NCBI RefSeq assembly: GCF_001625215.2
Contig: NC_030386.2
Span: forward strand, 37,513,296 to 37,577,295
Direction of reading: 5' to 3'
DNA from: Daucus carota subsp. sativus
Taxonomy: Eukaryota > Streptophyta > Magnoliopsida > Apiales > Apiaceae
Length of the DNA stretch: 64,000 nt
Position numbers and translations under genes: made by a program. The notes below the pieces were generated by a model, which had not been told where the DNA came from, made no database searches, and saw only the letters and a program-made list of their open reading frames with translations. Each line of letters starts with the position of its first letter. Positions within the stretch are counted from its first letter, which is position 1. Shown here in pieces: positions 49,240 through 62,600 of the stretch.

Positions 49240-50971
49240 GGAAGTTGAGGTTGTTTCGGTTTAAAATTTTCGAAAAGTAACTGCTATGTTTCAAGGGCGC
49301 CATTTCTACATGGGTGTGGGCTTGCAGTTGTGACAGTTATCCTATGCTTCCCAAAGTTTGCGTATAACTTTCTGGACTCTGGTGAACTGAAGGCCCAAGT
49401 ACAGCCCAATAACCAATCAACAATAGATATTTGGTCCAGCAAAATGCTGTCCAAAATCCAAATATACGGTAATTTTTTGATTATTCGTTTATAAAATCGA
49501 AATCCATTAACACACCAATAATGCTATCAAAACTTGATGGAATCAATTAAACATATATTTGGTCATTAATTTGATTAATAAAGTTATAAACTACTGCTAT
49601 ATAAATAAAATTCACAGAATTATTTTATTTGTTAGAACTAATTATTTATTTTAATTTGTAACTATCATATAAAAAGTAGAAAGGTAAACAAGTTTTCTTA
49701 TATAATAATAAATAAATTATATTAATAATTGAAGAATCTTAATTTTTATATATATATATATATATTAAATAAATTGTTTTTATACTAATAAAATAATTAA
49801 TGGAGTCAAGAGGCGTGTGAGTGATTCCATTCGATCAATAAAATTAAAATAACAAAAATTATTACACACACTTCCCAGCTGCTTATCACTGTCACTCTCG
49901 CAGGGAGAGATCTACCACCGTCAGCGTTTCGCATCTCCTACAGCCAATCTTCTCTCTGTCTCCACATATACATACATGTATGTATCTCTACGTCTATTCA
50001 ATTACTCAATTTTTCTATATTTTTCTTATATTGCTTAATTTGATTAGCTCATTATAACAGATCTTATGTTTTTTTATATATATTTATATTCTGCATCTAT
50101 ATATTCAGATTTTGACTTGTTATACAGCTCAACAATTGTGTTGCTGGTTTGTGATATTGTGGATCAATTGTGATCATTTCAATTTTAGGTTTGTTTTTGG
50201 TGTAGCTGCCGTGTTTCGGGCTATTAGGACTTGCTAAATTGTTGTGTTTGATTAACTTGGTGAAAAAAATTTAAAATGCTATATCGTCGAGACGAATATT
50301 TATAAGAGGAGTAATGAGAGATCATGGCAGACTGTATTGTATATTATGGCGATTTTCCATAGGTTTAGCAGGACTAGTTGAAGCTTTGAAAGGTCTTCGA
50401 TAATAGGCCTCACTATTTTAAAAGTCTTTTCTAATTAAAACACATTTAACATTTTAATTATTCTGATTATTATAAAAACCTGTTCTAATTGAAAAAACAT
50501 GCTCCTATTTTAATATAAAACATTGAAGTACAAATAATAATATGATAGTATACTTTAAAAGTAAAAACCTAGACTAGTTGTAACACCCAGTCCCGCATCG
50601 AGGAGTGTGGAGACTTTAGTTTAGTTCTTAAGCATAATAACTACTACCAATTGCACCAACAAATCATGATCTATTGGAGCGCTATGTGGGCCAGTGTATT
50701 TCGGCACCCTAGTTGTCACAAGAAAAGTGCTAGCTCTTGATGTAAGTTCTCTAGTTTGGAATTGATACAATCACGCTGAGTATAAGGCTCCTTGTTCGGG
50801 ATCTTGTGTACTGCTATTAATTTATGCTCTGGCAGGGAAGATTTCAGGCCATCGTGGTGGCTTCTAGTACAAGACCACTTTCATTTTTTCAAAAAAATTG
50901 TTTTGTTATTTTGTGTCAATATTGTCCTTGTACATAGAGTTGGCGTTAAATAATTTATTTTTCAGATTTAG
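49240..50971. other. TIP5/GONST3 divergent upstream region with GONST3 5'UTR intron
   Basis: Divergent promoters. A pyrimidine-rich leader for GONST3 lies around 49866-49977 (CTTCTCTCTGTCTCC), with a possible GTATGT donor at 49978 and a TTTTTCAG acceptor at 50965 just before the ATG. Inside this intron, 50578-50890 starts TGTAACACCCAGTCCCGCAT and looks like an old repeat insertion of unknown class. Confidence 0.45.
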
Positions 50972-52099
50972 ATGTCCGGCGATGTGGAAAACCCTAAAGG
51001 TGAAGCCCAGAAAGTTTCAGTTTCTTCTTCCCTTGTCATTGAGCCCCAAACAACATGGTATAGTAGCTTTCTCCAGCATGTATCAGTTTATGGTATAGCT
51101 GCTGGATATTGCCTGTCAGCATCATTGCTCTCCATCATCAACAAATGGGCTGTTATGAAATTTCCTTACCCTGGAGCATTGACTGCCTTGCAGTACTTCA
51201 CAAGTGCAGCTGGCGTCTTTGTTTTAGGTTCCCTTAAGATATTGGAGCATGATAAGCTTGATCTACTGACAATGTGGCGATTCCTACCAGCAGCATTTAT
51301 TTTCTATCTCTCTCTCTTTACAAACAGTGAGCTTCTTCTCCATGCCAATGTCGATACCTTCATTGTCTTCCGTTCAGCAGTTCCAATTTTTGTAGCGATA
51401 GGAGAGACCCTTTACTTGCACCAGCCGTGGCCTTCAATGAAGACATGGTTCTCATTAGCCACGATCTTTGGTGGTAGTGTTCTATATGTCCTAACCGATT
51501 ACCAATTTACTCTCATGGCTTATAGTTGGGCACTGGCTTACCTGATAAGCATGTCCATAGATTTTGTTTACATTAAGCATGTGGTTATGACTATTGGTTT
51601 AAACACATGGGGCCTTGTGTTGTACAACAATCTTGAGGCTCTGCTATTGTTTCCACTCGAGCTACTTGTAATGGGGGAGTTAAAGAAGATAAAACATGAA
51701 ATAACTGATGAGTCAGATTGGTATTCCTTTCAAGTGGTTTTGCCTGTAGGACTGTCATGTTTGTTTGGTTTAGCTATCTCCTTCTTTGGTTTTTCTTGTC
51801 GGAAGGCAATTTCTGCAACTGGATTTACCGTTCTTGGGATAGTGAACAAACTTTTGACAGTAGTTATAAATCTTGTTATCTGGGATAAACATTCGACATT
51901 TGTGGGGACAATAGGGCTTTTGATTTGCATGTCGGGTGGTGTTATGTATCAGCAGTTCAGTAGCACTAAGCCTAAGGCTGCAAAAGATGTAGAGGTTCAA
52001 GAGAGCAAGGAGGAACAACAAAAGCTCCTTGAAATGCAAAGCAGCTCGGAAAACACAGGCAATGAGAAGCAAGATACAGATTCAAGAGAGGAAAAATGA
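50972..52099 (+). CDS. GONST3: Golgi nucleotide-sugar transporter, GONST3/GGLT1 type
   Basis: Intronless frame of 375 residues in the drug/metabolite transporter superfamily. Arabidopsis GONST3 (GGLT1) carries GDP-L-galactose into the Golgi for rhamnogalacturonan-II side chains. The sequence shows the family blocks GIAAGYCLSASLLSIINKWA (helix 1), FPYPGALTALQYFTSAAGV, TNSELLLHANVDTFIVFRSA, VPIFVAIGETLYLHQPWPS, NTWGLVLYNNLEALLLFPLE and the GDP-sugar motif variant GIVNK (289-293). The tail is acidic and Lys/Gln-rich (EVQESKEEQQKLLEMQ), facing the cytosol. About ten membrane spans. The ATG at 50972 sits six bases after a splice acceptor, as expected for a leader intron. Substrate is inferred from similarity only. 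Confidence 0.92.
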   Translation: MSGDVENPKGEAQKVSVSSSLVIEPQTTWYSSFLQHVSVYGIAAGYCLSASLLSIINKWAVMKFPYPGALTALQYFTSAAGVFVLGSLKILEHDKLDLLTMWRFLPAAFIFYLSLFTNSELLLHANVDTFIVFRSAVPIFVAIGETLYLHQPWPSMKTWFSLATIFGGSVLYVLTDYQFTLMAYSWALAYLISMSIDFVYIKHVVMTIGLNTWGLVLYNNLEALLLFPLELLVMGELKKIKHEITDESDWYSFQVVLPVGLSCLFGLAISFFGFSCRKAISATGFTVLGIVNKLLTVVINLVIWDKHSTFVGTIGLLICMSGGVMYQQFSSTKPKAAKDVEVQESKEEQQKLLEMQSSSENTGNEKQDTDSREEK

Positions 52100-53565
52100 T
52101 AACATAATTTTACAGTTGAATTGCATTCTTTTGTTGCTAATCTATAGATCACAATACCAGTGTTATGTCTGGAAAGTCTTGTCATATACATCAAACAGAA
52201 ACAATGTGAATGAAGCCTGGATTGCATATGAGAATGTGTGAGGTTGGTACTCAGGTAAGAGGTGAAAGGATAGCCTTACTCTTGTTCAGTGACCAGTGGG
52301 CACCAGGCTGCTGCTCATATCATATTTGATATACTTCTTCATCCTTGTGTAGGCATAGTTTACTGAAATGTTTTGTTGATAACTCAGATTCTAAATATGA
52401 TTAGTGATGTAGGAACTGTATCTGGTTTTTTTCTGTTCTCTGGATCATATCTGTATGGTTAGCTGGAATGATATGAACCAGGGTAAGTAAAATACTCCAG
52501 TTTCAGTATACACACTATCCTTAAATCTTAAATTTATATTCGATTGTAATTCGTATATTAACTGTAGTTTTTTCCTTGTTTATATATTGAAAGAATGCCC
52601 AAACATTGATTGTAGAATTTATTTGTTTTTATCTAGTTCTTCAGTTAATATGGAAGTGAATTGGAAAGACAATTGTGGAGATGTAGTAGTCTCGTATCCA
52701 GAGCTCCCGTCACGGAGAGAAATGTGTGCATGTGAAGTGGAACGGAGTATGCACTCTTCTTGTGAGAAATAATAATACTAACAATAATAATAGTATATGA
52801 ACATCCAATGTATGTGGCATGTCAATTGCTTGTCTTTGTGTGCGATCAGATAAAATTTCTCATTCACGGTTAACTCTAACAATGGGAGTGCAAGTGCTAT
52901 TGTGTTTGAACTAGTTTAAGGTATAGAGTTGCAAAGATTCAATGTATACATAAAGGGTACTAGTCTGGAGAGGGTCCTGGTTCTCGGCACTGTGTATGTT
53001 GGGATCTTTTATAAAACATATATTGTTGTTTTGTGTTGGTGTTGGATAAATAACTCAGTGATCAGGAATAACATTTTTTTAACATGTTTAATATTTTTTA
53101 GACGGGTAGAAGTCCACTGTTTTTTAACCACGGGATAGATAAAATATTCATTTTGATCTTGTAGCTAAAAAAAATTGTTGAACGAACAAATAATCATTTT
53201 ACCTCGTTCTACACACAGTAGTCTAAGAACACAAAACACATTAAAAAAATATATATTATAATCTTGATCAATAAATATATCCCACGGTCAAATTACTGTA
53301 TATTGTATAAAAGATCCCTAGCATACACTTGTTGGAAAAGATGGTCCTAAAAACACAAAATATCTAGAAGGTGTAATTATGAGATGACCAACATTCAGAT
53401 AGCTAGTCGGGTCATGAGATGACAACTAAATGGTCACCGACCACGTTATAATTCCTAATTGAATTTTAAAAAATAGAAAAGCTATATTTATTACATGCTT
53501 ATGTTTTCTGATGAGTGTAATGTTTTATTTTTTAATTAAATGTCATTGTTTTCATTATATATATA
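52100..53565. other. intergenic; 3'UTR of GONST3, no further gene seen
   Basis: Short frames at 52029-52241, 52587-52772 and 52929-53138 lack family features. The sequence becomes AT-rich towards the Helitron start. Confidence 0.5.
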
Positions 53566-54567
53566 TCTATATAATTCTTAAAGCATGAGTCATTTTTTAA
53601 GGCTGCTTTGGTAATTTCACTTTCTCTTGGATCAACCCATTAAGCTTCGGATCGACCCGGCAGCTTTCTCATTCAACTTAACACTATGAAAGAATATTCC
53701 GGGTTTTTTTATTAAATACAGATGATGATCCGAAGTTTATCAAATCATTATGTTCTATTAAATATTTGGTTATTGTAATGATATTAATGAAAAATCTATT
53801 CCGTTATAAAATCAATACAGAATCTATTCCATTATAGATATTTATCACGTATATTCTCTTAGTATCAATTTCAATATAGGCAATAATTATAGCATTATAT
53901 AATTTTAGTAATGTAACTAAATTATGAATACATATGTATTCCCTAATTGATGTATTACTTTAAGGTTAATTATTTCTTAACATATTTATCAATTTTTATT
54001 AAGGACGGGGGGAAACTCTATCATCAGCATATTCACCTTAATTTTATAATTGAGGAATGGATGGAAGCTCTGTAATCTGCATAATCAGGTTAAGTTAATA
54101 ATTATATATATTTCTAAATACAAAGATTTATATAGTCTGCGTCGTTATAATTTCTGTTGCGTGATTTTATTTTTTCAATCCACATTTGTATATATTATTT
54201 TTAACATCTACAACGTACTGTTCGCTAATAACAAAACTCGAGTATTTTGACTCTTACGTACGTTGCTTTCATAACTTATATCTCATATCATACTGTTTGT
54301 TAATAAAAATGTATAGGTTAACTCGATAAAAAAAACAAAAAACATACACGTTTGCGTAGCACGAGACAAAATGCTAATAAACATTTAAAATTCTATAATA
54401 TAAAACTCATAATAAATAATTTGACTGCGCTGATTACCCGCCAGATTTGGGGTTAATCACGACATAAAGTATAGATTAAGTTTTTTTTTTTAAAAGCAAA
54501 GTATAGATTAAGTCGATAAAAATCAAAGAATCAATACCCGTGTGCGTAGCACGGGCAAAAAAGCTAG
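53566..54567 (+). mobile_element. short Helitron C (internal deletion derivative)
   Basis: Starts A/TCTATATAATTCTTAAAGC (53566) and ends with hairpin CCCGTG-7nt-CACGGG, CAAAAAAG and CTAG (54564-54567), followed by T. About 140 bp of 5' end (to ATTCCGGG) are joined through about 50 bp of other sequence to the 3' ~810 bp. Both parts are near-identical to Helitron D: 3' part 53756-54567 against 61966-62777, one visible mismatch (C/A near 54181). About 7.2 kb of interior are missing. Confidence 0.85.
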
Positions 54568-55974
54568 TAATTCTTAAAGCATGAGTCATTTTTTAAGGCT
54601 GCTTTGGTAATTTCACTTTCTCTTGGATCAACCCATTAAGCTTCGGATCGACCCGGCAGCTTTCTCATTCAACTTAACACTATGAAAGAATATTCCGGGT
54701 TTTTATGCGACCCACCCGATTTCCACTGGGCATGCAGCAAGTTCCTGCCATATCAGGAACGTGGCATTTATTGCTGTTCCATTGATCAAGCCACTCATTG
54801 AGCTTTTTGGATCTCATAGCATCTTCCAACCATATGAGAGTTTGAAAAAGTCATTGAATTCGGTTCCTCCAATCATGACACTCATTACTACGTCTAATTG
54901 ATTTCAAATTCAAACATGATAATTAATCATAACAAATCCGTGCTTATTTATCTAAATCAATCTCTTCCTCCTCCATTATGCTCTCTGCTATTTTTTATTT
55001 AAAATTCGAAATTCTTATTATCTACTTGCATCTGTAATCATTTGATCATTTTTTTCTCTCTCGATTTGTAGAGTGTATGGTAGTAACATTTATTTTATAT
55101 TGCAGTGATAACGGTGGTCGTGTTTTTTTAGCATGAAGACGGATTCAACGTCGTCAACAGGTTTTGCAATCCTTTCTATGATAATGTTGTAGTATCGAAA
55201 TCCTCGATTATAATCGTAAAATTTTGTTTCTGCAGGTGTGAAAGAAATGTACATGGATCGTGGTAAAAGTGTTGAGACAATTTCCAAGAATCAAAAAAAA
55301 GCACATACATCAGGTAATTGATTTCCGCACTAGAGTAAAGTTTTCATACGCATTCATTTTCAAGATACAATACTCTTGGTCTTGGTTCCTCAAAAGTCTT
55401 GGACGCGATCGTATTGTCGTTAACGTCTTCATGTAGAATCATTAGTGTGATATACAACAATTTGTAATAAGTTTGTGTCTGTTGTTAATTAATAGGTATT
55501 CTCATGTGGGGAGCTCATATGATTCACCTAATATTGGATTAAGGTAGTTATTGGGTGAAAGTTTGGAAAGCTGGAGAGGCCTTTTTTGAAAGTATACGAC
55601 CTCCACATATGGGATTGTGGCTTAGCATTGGTGTGTGTTCTATTTTTTTGTATTTTTGTTCCAGTTTTTAAGTTTTTTATATTGTATAGATGACATGATA
55701 TTTTGTAATTAATTTTTTTGACATTATTTTTGCATAATTTTCTTTCGTATTGATAGTGATTATGATGCATATATGTCCACTAATGCATTTATTGATCCTT
55801 TTTTATGATTGAGTTTTCCTTGCAGCTGCTGAAAAGAGATAATTCGTCCAGGCCACTATCGGATGCTCACCGTGTGAAGATTTATATTCACTTTTTCTCA
55901 ACATCTGATCAAGGCTTTTTGTTTACTTCTTATTGCGTGTCATTGTATTTTGACAAGAGACACCGAGAATGAAT

Positions 55975-57400
55975 ATGACCCAATTTCCGTCCAGATACAT
56001 GAATCTAGCCCACTATAACTCATATGTGTATAAGGAAATGTAGTCAAAATATATTTGATTTTCGATGATTTTGGCATTAATTCTTTTTTGTATAATATGT
56101 AGTGGTTTCCATATTCACTATACTCAATTTTCAAATCTAGACCTTTTGTTATAATTTCAAATTAATGGAGTACTTTTTCACTTCACAATTTTAGCTCTCG
56201 ATAAGAAAGTTTTTATATATTAGATTTTTAAATATTCGGATACATAGATCTAGACTGTTATAGCTCATATGCAAATAGGGAAGTCAAACTTTATTTGATT
56301 TTCATTGATGTTGACATTAATTACTAAAATACCATTTACATTTAATGTTTGTGGTTTCCACGTTCATTATATTTAAATTTTCAAATCAAGACTGTTTGTT
56401 ATAATTTCAAATTAATAGAGTTTTTTTTCACTCCATAATTTTAGATCTTGATAAAAAAGTTTTTATATATTTGACCTTTTAAATTTTTGGATACATGAGT
56501 CTATCATGCTATAACCCATATGTAAATAAGGAAAAATAGTCGAATTTTATTTTATTTAACTGATTTTGGCCGTTATTATTACAATCCTTTTTTGTATAAT
56601 ATATATTGGTTTCCATATTCAATACATTTAATTTTCAAATCAAGACTTTTGATATTTTTATATATTAATTATTATTTTTGAATATTTTCTGATACACGGA
56701 TATAGACTGCTATAATTCATAGCAAAAAAGGAAACGTAGTCAAACATAATTTGATTTCCACTTTTTTTAGCATTTAATATTACAAAACTTTTTCGTATAA
56801 TTTGTGCAGTTTTCATATTTACTATATTCAATTTTCAGATGGACTTTTTGTTTTAATTTCCGATTAATGGAGTATTTTTTTTTCACTTCACAATTTTAAC
56901 TCTTGATAAAGAAGTTTCTATATATTAGACTTTTAAAATTTTCAGATACATGAATCTAGCCTGCTATAACTTATATGTAAATAAGGAAAAATAGTCAAAT
57001 TTTATTTGATTTTCAATAATTTTGGCATTTATTATTACAATCCATTTTTGTATAAAATGTGGTGGTATACATATACACTATATTTAATTTTCAAATCAAA
57101 ACTTTTTGTTATAAATTCAAATTAATGGAGTCTTTTCTCATTCCATAATTTCAGCTCTTGATATACAAGGAAGTATTCATACACTCGGTTTTACAAATTT
57201 TCGATACATGAATCTGGACTGTAATAGGAAGTCAAACTTCATTTGATTTCCACAGATTTTGACATTTATTACTACAACAATACTTTTTCGTTTAATTTAT
57301 ACAGTTTTCATGTTCATTACATTCAATTTCCAGATCAAGAATTTTTATTATAATTTCATTATTAATAGAGCATTTTTTTTTCATACCTGTATCATACCTA
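55975..57400 (+). repeat. about 250-bp tandem repeats in Helitron D
   Basis: Units marked by TATAACTCATATG-like sequence at about 56015, 56258, 56510, 56710 and 56961, with a decayed one near 57215. Spacings about 243, 252, 200 and 251. Inverted counterpart of the array at 18560-20140. Confidence 0.75.
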
Positions 57401-60400
57401 TGTGTGTAGCACGAGCCAAAATGCTTAAATAATTTTTATGTGGTAATAAATGAGCATATTTTTATTTAAATAAATTAACAATAAAATTTTTACATGCGGT
57501 TTATGATAATTTTTTGTTATTCTATTCAAGATACGAGGTGTTGCTATTAGGCGACAACGAGAAATTCTAATTATATAGTCATTACTATTTTCATGTCTTT
57601 TATAAATATTTTTGAAAAAAAATTATTTTTTAATTATTTTAACTATAAAATTAATGATTTAATAATAGATCTATAAACTTATAAATTTTTATTCCAAACA
57701 TAAATTATTATTATTATATTAAAATTTGGTTATATTAATGATACTGATGAAAAATCTGTTCCGTTATAAAATCGATACAGAATCTATTCCATTATTGATA
57801 TTTATGACGTATATATTCTTATTGGCAATTTCTAATATAGACGATAATTGTAGCATATAATTTTGGTAATGTAACTCAATTATGACTACATATGTATTTC
57901 TTTTTTTTTTTTAAATCACACATGTATTTCTTTATTGATTATTCCTTCAAGGTTAATTATTTTTTAACATGTTTATTAATTTTTACTAAGGACGGGAGGA
58001 AACTCTATCATCAGCATATTCACTTTGATTAATGATACTAATGAAAAATCTATTACGTTGTCTTTCATAACTTATATCTCATATCATACTGTTTTTTAAT
58101 AAAAAAATATATAGCTTAACTGGAAAAAAAAACAAAAAAAATCCTATTTGTGTACGTAGCACGGGCTAAAATGCTATGAGCATTTTTTTATTTGAATTAA
58201 AATTTGATAGATGAGCATCGTTTTATTCAAATAACTTAACAATAAAATTCTTTGCATACAGTTTATTATTATTTTTTGCTATTTTATTTAAGGCATGAGG
58301 CATCGCCGTTAGGCGACGCCGAGAAACTTTAATTATATAATCATTACTATTTTCATGTTTTTTTATAAATATTTTAGATAAAAATTACTTAATATTTTTT
58401 TATTATTTTAACTATACAAATAATGATTTAATAATACATCCATAAACTTATAGATTTTTATTCCAAACATGAAATACTATTATTATATCAAATATTTGAT
58501 TATATTAATGATATTAATGAAAAATATATCCCGTTATAAATATTTATCAATTTTTATTAAGGACGGGAGGAAACTCTATCAGCAGCATATTCACCATAAT
58601 TTTATAATTAAGGAATGGAAGGAAGCTTTATAACTTGCATAATTGGGTTAAGTTTATTGTTATTTATGTTTCAAAATACAAAAATTTATATAGTTCGCGT
58701 CGTTATAATTTCTGTTGTGTGACTTTATTTTTTTCATTCGACATTCGTATATATTACCTTTAACATCTACAGCGTATTGATCGCCAATAACATAACTCGG
58801 GTATTTTGACTGTTACCTACGCTGCCTTCCTGAACTTATATCTCATATCATACCGTTTGTCAATAAAAAAATGTATAGTTTAACTACATAAAAAAATCAA
58901 AAAATCATACCCGTGTGCATAGCACGGGCCAAAATGCTATGAACATATTTTTATTGAAATAAAAATTTGATAAAAGAGCATATTTTTATTTAAATAACTT
59001 GACAATAAAAAATTTTACATACGGTGTACTATAATTTTTTGTTATTTTATTTAAGATTCGAGGAGTCGCCGTTAGGCGACGCCGAGAAATTTTAATTCTA
59101 TAGTCGTTATTATTTTGGTGTCTTTTATAAATATTTTAGAAAATAATACCTGATATTTTTGATTATTTAACAATACAGATAATGATTTGATAATAGATCC
59201 ATAAAGTTATAAATTTTTATTCCAAACATGAAATATTATTATTATATTAAATATTTGATTACATTAATGATACTAATTAAAAATCTATTCCGTTATAAAA
59301 TCAATACAGAATCTATTCCATTATAAATATTTATCACGTATATCTTTTTATTATCAATTTTCAATATAAGCAATAATCGTAGCATATAATTGTAGTAATC
59401 TAACTGAATGATGACTACATATGTATTTCTTTATTGATGTATTACCTTAAGGTTATTTATTTTTTAATCTATTTATCAATTTTTATTAAGGAAGGGAGGA
59501 AACTCTATCATTTGCATATTCATCTTAATTTTATAATTAAGGTATGGATGGAAGCTTTATGATACGCATAATCAGGTTAAGTTTATAATCATTTATGTTT
59601 CTAAACACAAAGATTTATATCGTCCGCGTCATTATAATTTTTGTTGCGTGATTTTATTTTTTTTCAATCGACATTCGTATATATTATGCTTAACATCTAC
59701 AACGCACTGATCGTCAATAACATAACTCGAGTATTTTGACTCTTACATACGTTGTCTTTCATAACTTATATCTTATATCATATTGTTTATCAATAAAAAA
59801 TGTATAGTTTAACTAGACTAAAAAACAAAAAATTATATCCGTGTGCGTAGCACGGGCCAAAATGCTACGAGTATATTTTTATTTAAATAAAAATTTCATA
59901 AATGAGCATATTTTCATTTAAATAACTTCACAATAAAAATTTTACATATAGTTTATTATATTTTTTGTTATTTTATTTAACATTCGAGGCGTCGCTTTTA
60001 GACGACACCGAGAAATTTTAATTATACAATCATTACTATTTTCATATCTTTTATAAATATTTTGGAACATATTACCTAATATTTTTGATTATTTAACTAT
60101 ACAAATAATGATTCGATAATAGATCCATGAAATTATAAATTTTTATTCCAAACATGAATTATTATTATTATATTAAATATTTATTTATATTAATGACAAT
60201 AATTAAAAATCTATTCTGGTATAAAATCAATACAGAATCTATTTCATTATAGATGTTTATCGCGTATATCTCTTCTTATTATCAATTTTCATTACAGGCA
60301 ATAATCGTAGCATATAATTTTAGTAATGTAACTGAATTATGACTACATATGTATTCCTTTATTGATGTATTACCTTAAGGTTAATTATTTTTTAACTTAT

Positions 60401-62600
60401 TTATCAATTTTTATTAAGGAAGGGAGAATACTCTATCATTTGCATATTCACCTTAATTTTATAATGAAGTATGGATGGAAGAATTATAATACGCATAATC
60501 AGGTTAAGTGTTTATAATTATTTATGTTCTAAATACAAAGATTTATATAGTCCGCGTCCTCATAATTTCTGTTGCATGAGTTTATTTTTTTTCCAATCGA
60601 TATTTGTATATATTATCTTTAACATCTACAACCAACTGATCGTCAATAACATAACTCGAGTATTTTGACTCTTACATACGTTGCCTTTCATAACTTATAT
60701 CCCATATTATACTGTTTGTTAATAAAAAATGTATAGTTCAACTAGATAAAAAAACAAAAAATCATACTCGTGCGCGTAGCAAGGGCCAAAATGCTACGAG
60801 TATATTTTTATTTAAATAAATTTTTCATAAATGAGCAAATTTTCATTTAAATAACTTAACAATAAAATTTTTACATATAATTTATTATATTTTTTGTTAT
60901 TTTATTTAAGATTCGAGGCATCGCCAAGAAATTTTAATTTTATAGTCATTACTATTTTTATGTTTTCTATAAATATTTTAGAAACAATTACCGAATATTT
61001 TTTTATTATTTTAACTATACAAATAATGATTTGATCATAGATCCATGAAGATTTAAATTTTTATTCCAAACACGAAATATTATTACATTAAATATTTGGT
61101 TATTATATTAATGATACTAATGAAAAATCTATTCCGTTATAAAATCAATGCAGAATCTATTCCATTGTAGATATTTATGATGTATATCCTCTTATTATCA
61201 ATTTTCAATAGGCAATAATTATAGCATATGTATAGTTTTAGTAATGTAACTGAATTATGACTACATATGTATTCCTTTATTGATGTATTACTTTAAGACT
61301 AATTATTTCTCAACATATTCACCTTAATTCTATAATTAAGGAATGGATGGAAGTTTTATAATACGCATAATCAGGTTAAGTTTATAATTATTTATGTTTC
61401 TAAATTCAAAGATTTATATAGTCCGTGTCGTCATAATTTCCGTTGTGTGATTTTTTTTTTAAATTGACATTCGTATATATTATTTTTAACATTTGCAACG
61501 TATTGATCGTCAATAACATAACTCGAGTATTTTGAATGTTACATACGTTAGTTTTCATAACTTATATCTCATATCATACTGTTTGTTAATAAAAAATTTA
61601 TGGTTTAACTAGATAAAAAAAAAATCATACCCGTGTGCGTAGCACGGGCGAAAATGCTACATGTATATTTTTATTTAAATAAATTTTTCATAAATTAGAA
61701 AATTTTCATTTAAATAACTAAACAATAAAATTTTTACATATAGTTTATTATAGTTTTTGTTGTTTTATTTAAGATTCGAGGCGTCGCCATTAGGCGACGC
61801 TGAGAAATTTTAATTATATAGTCATTACTATTTTTCATATCTTTTATAAATGTTTTAGAAACAATTATCGAATATTTTTTTATTATTTTAACTATACAAA
61901 TAATGATTTGATCATAGATTCATGAATATATAAATTTTTATTCCAAACATGAAATATTATTATTATATTAAATATTTGGTTATTGTAATGATATTAATGA
62001 AAAATCTATTCCGTTATAAAATCAATACAGAATCTATTCCATTATAGATATTTATCACGTATATTCTCTTAGTATCAATTTCAATATAGGCAATAATTAT
62101 AGCATTATATAATTTTAGTAATGTAACTAAATTATGAATACATATGTATTCCCTAATTGATGTATTACTTTAAGGTTAATTATTTCTTAACATATTTATC
62201 AATTTTTATTAAGGACGGGGGGAAACTCTATCATCAGCATATTCACCTTAATTTTATAATTGAGGAATGGATGGAAGCTCTGTAATCTGCATAATCAGGT
62301 TAAGTTAATAATTATATATATTTCTAAATACAAAGATTTATATAGTCTGCGTCGTTATAATTTCTGTTGCGTGATTTTATTTTTTCAATCAACATTTGTA
62401 TATATTATTTTTAACATCTACAACGTACTGTTCGCTAATAACAAAACTCGAGTATTTTGACTCTTACGTACGTTGCTTTCATAACTTATATCTCATATCA
62501 TACTGTTTGTTAATAAAAATGTATAGGTTAACTCGATAAAAAAAACAAAAAACATACACGTTTGCGTAGCACGAGACAAAATGCTAATAAACATTTAAAA
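57397..62600 (+). repeat. array of about 770-930-bp units with terminal-like hairpins (right array)
   Basis: Hairpin copies CCCGTGTGCGTAGCACGGG or decayed forms lie at about 57397, 58146, 58910, 59839, 60767, 61630 and 62557; the terminal one is at 62747-62765. Each is followed by CAAAATGCT. A second hairpin (GTCGCCGTTAGGCGAC type) occurs about 130-160 bp after the first; it is perfect or nearly so at 58303, 59066 and 61783 and deleted at 60921. The remainder of the unit matches the left array in inverted orientation. Confidence 0.85.

Noticed and set aside
50578..50890. Possible SINE or solo LTR in the GONST3 leader intron (TGTAACACCCAGTCCCGC start)
   Set aside because: No clear tRNA-like A/B boxes, no matching LTR end and no target duplication found; kept only as a remark.
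52587..52772. Plus-strand frame with MEVNWKDNCGDVVVSYPE
   Set aside because: Starts inside an AT-rich 3' region of GONST3, no splice partner and no recognised domain.
54050..54250. Frame identical to one at 62260-62460, looking like a conserved gene
   Set aside because: The identity comes from the duplicated Helitron 3' end; the frame is non-coding array DNA.
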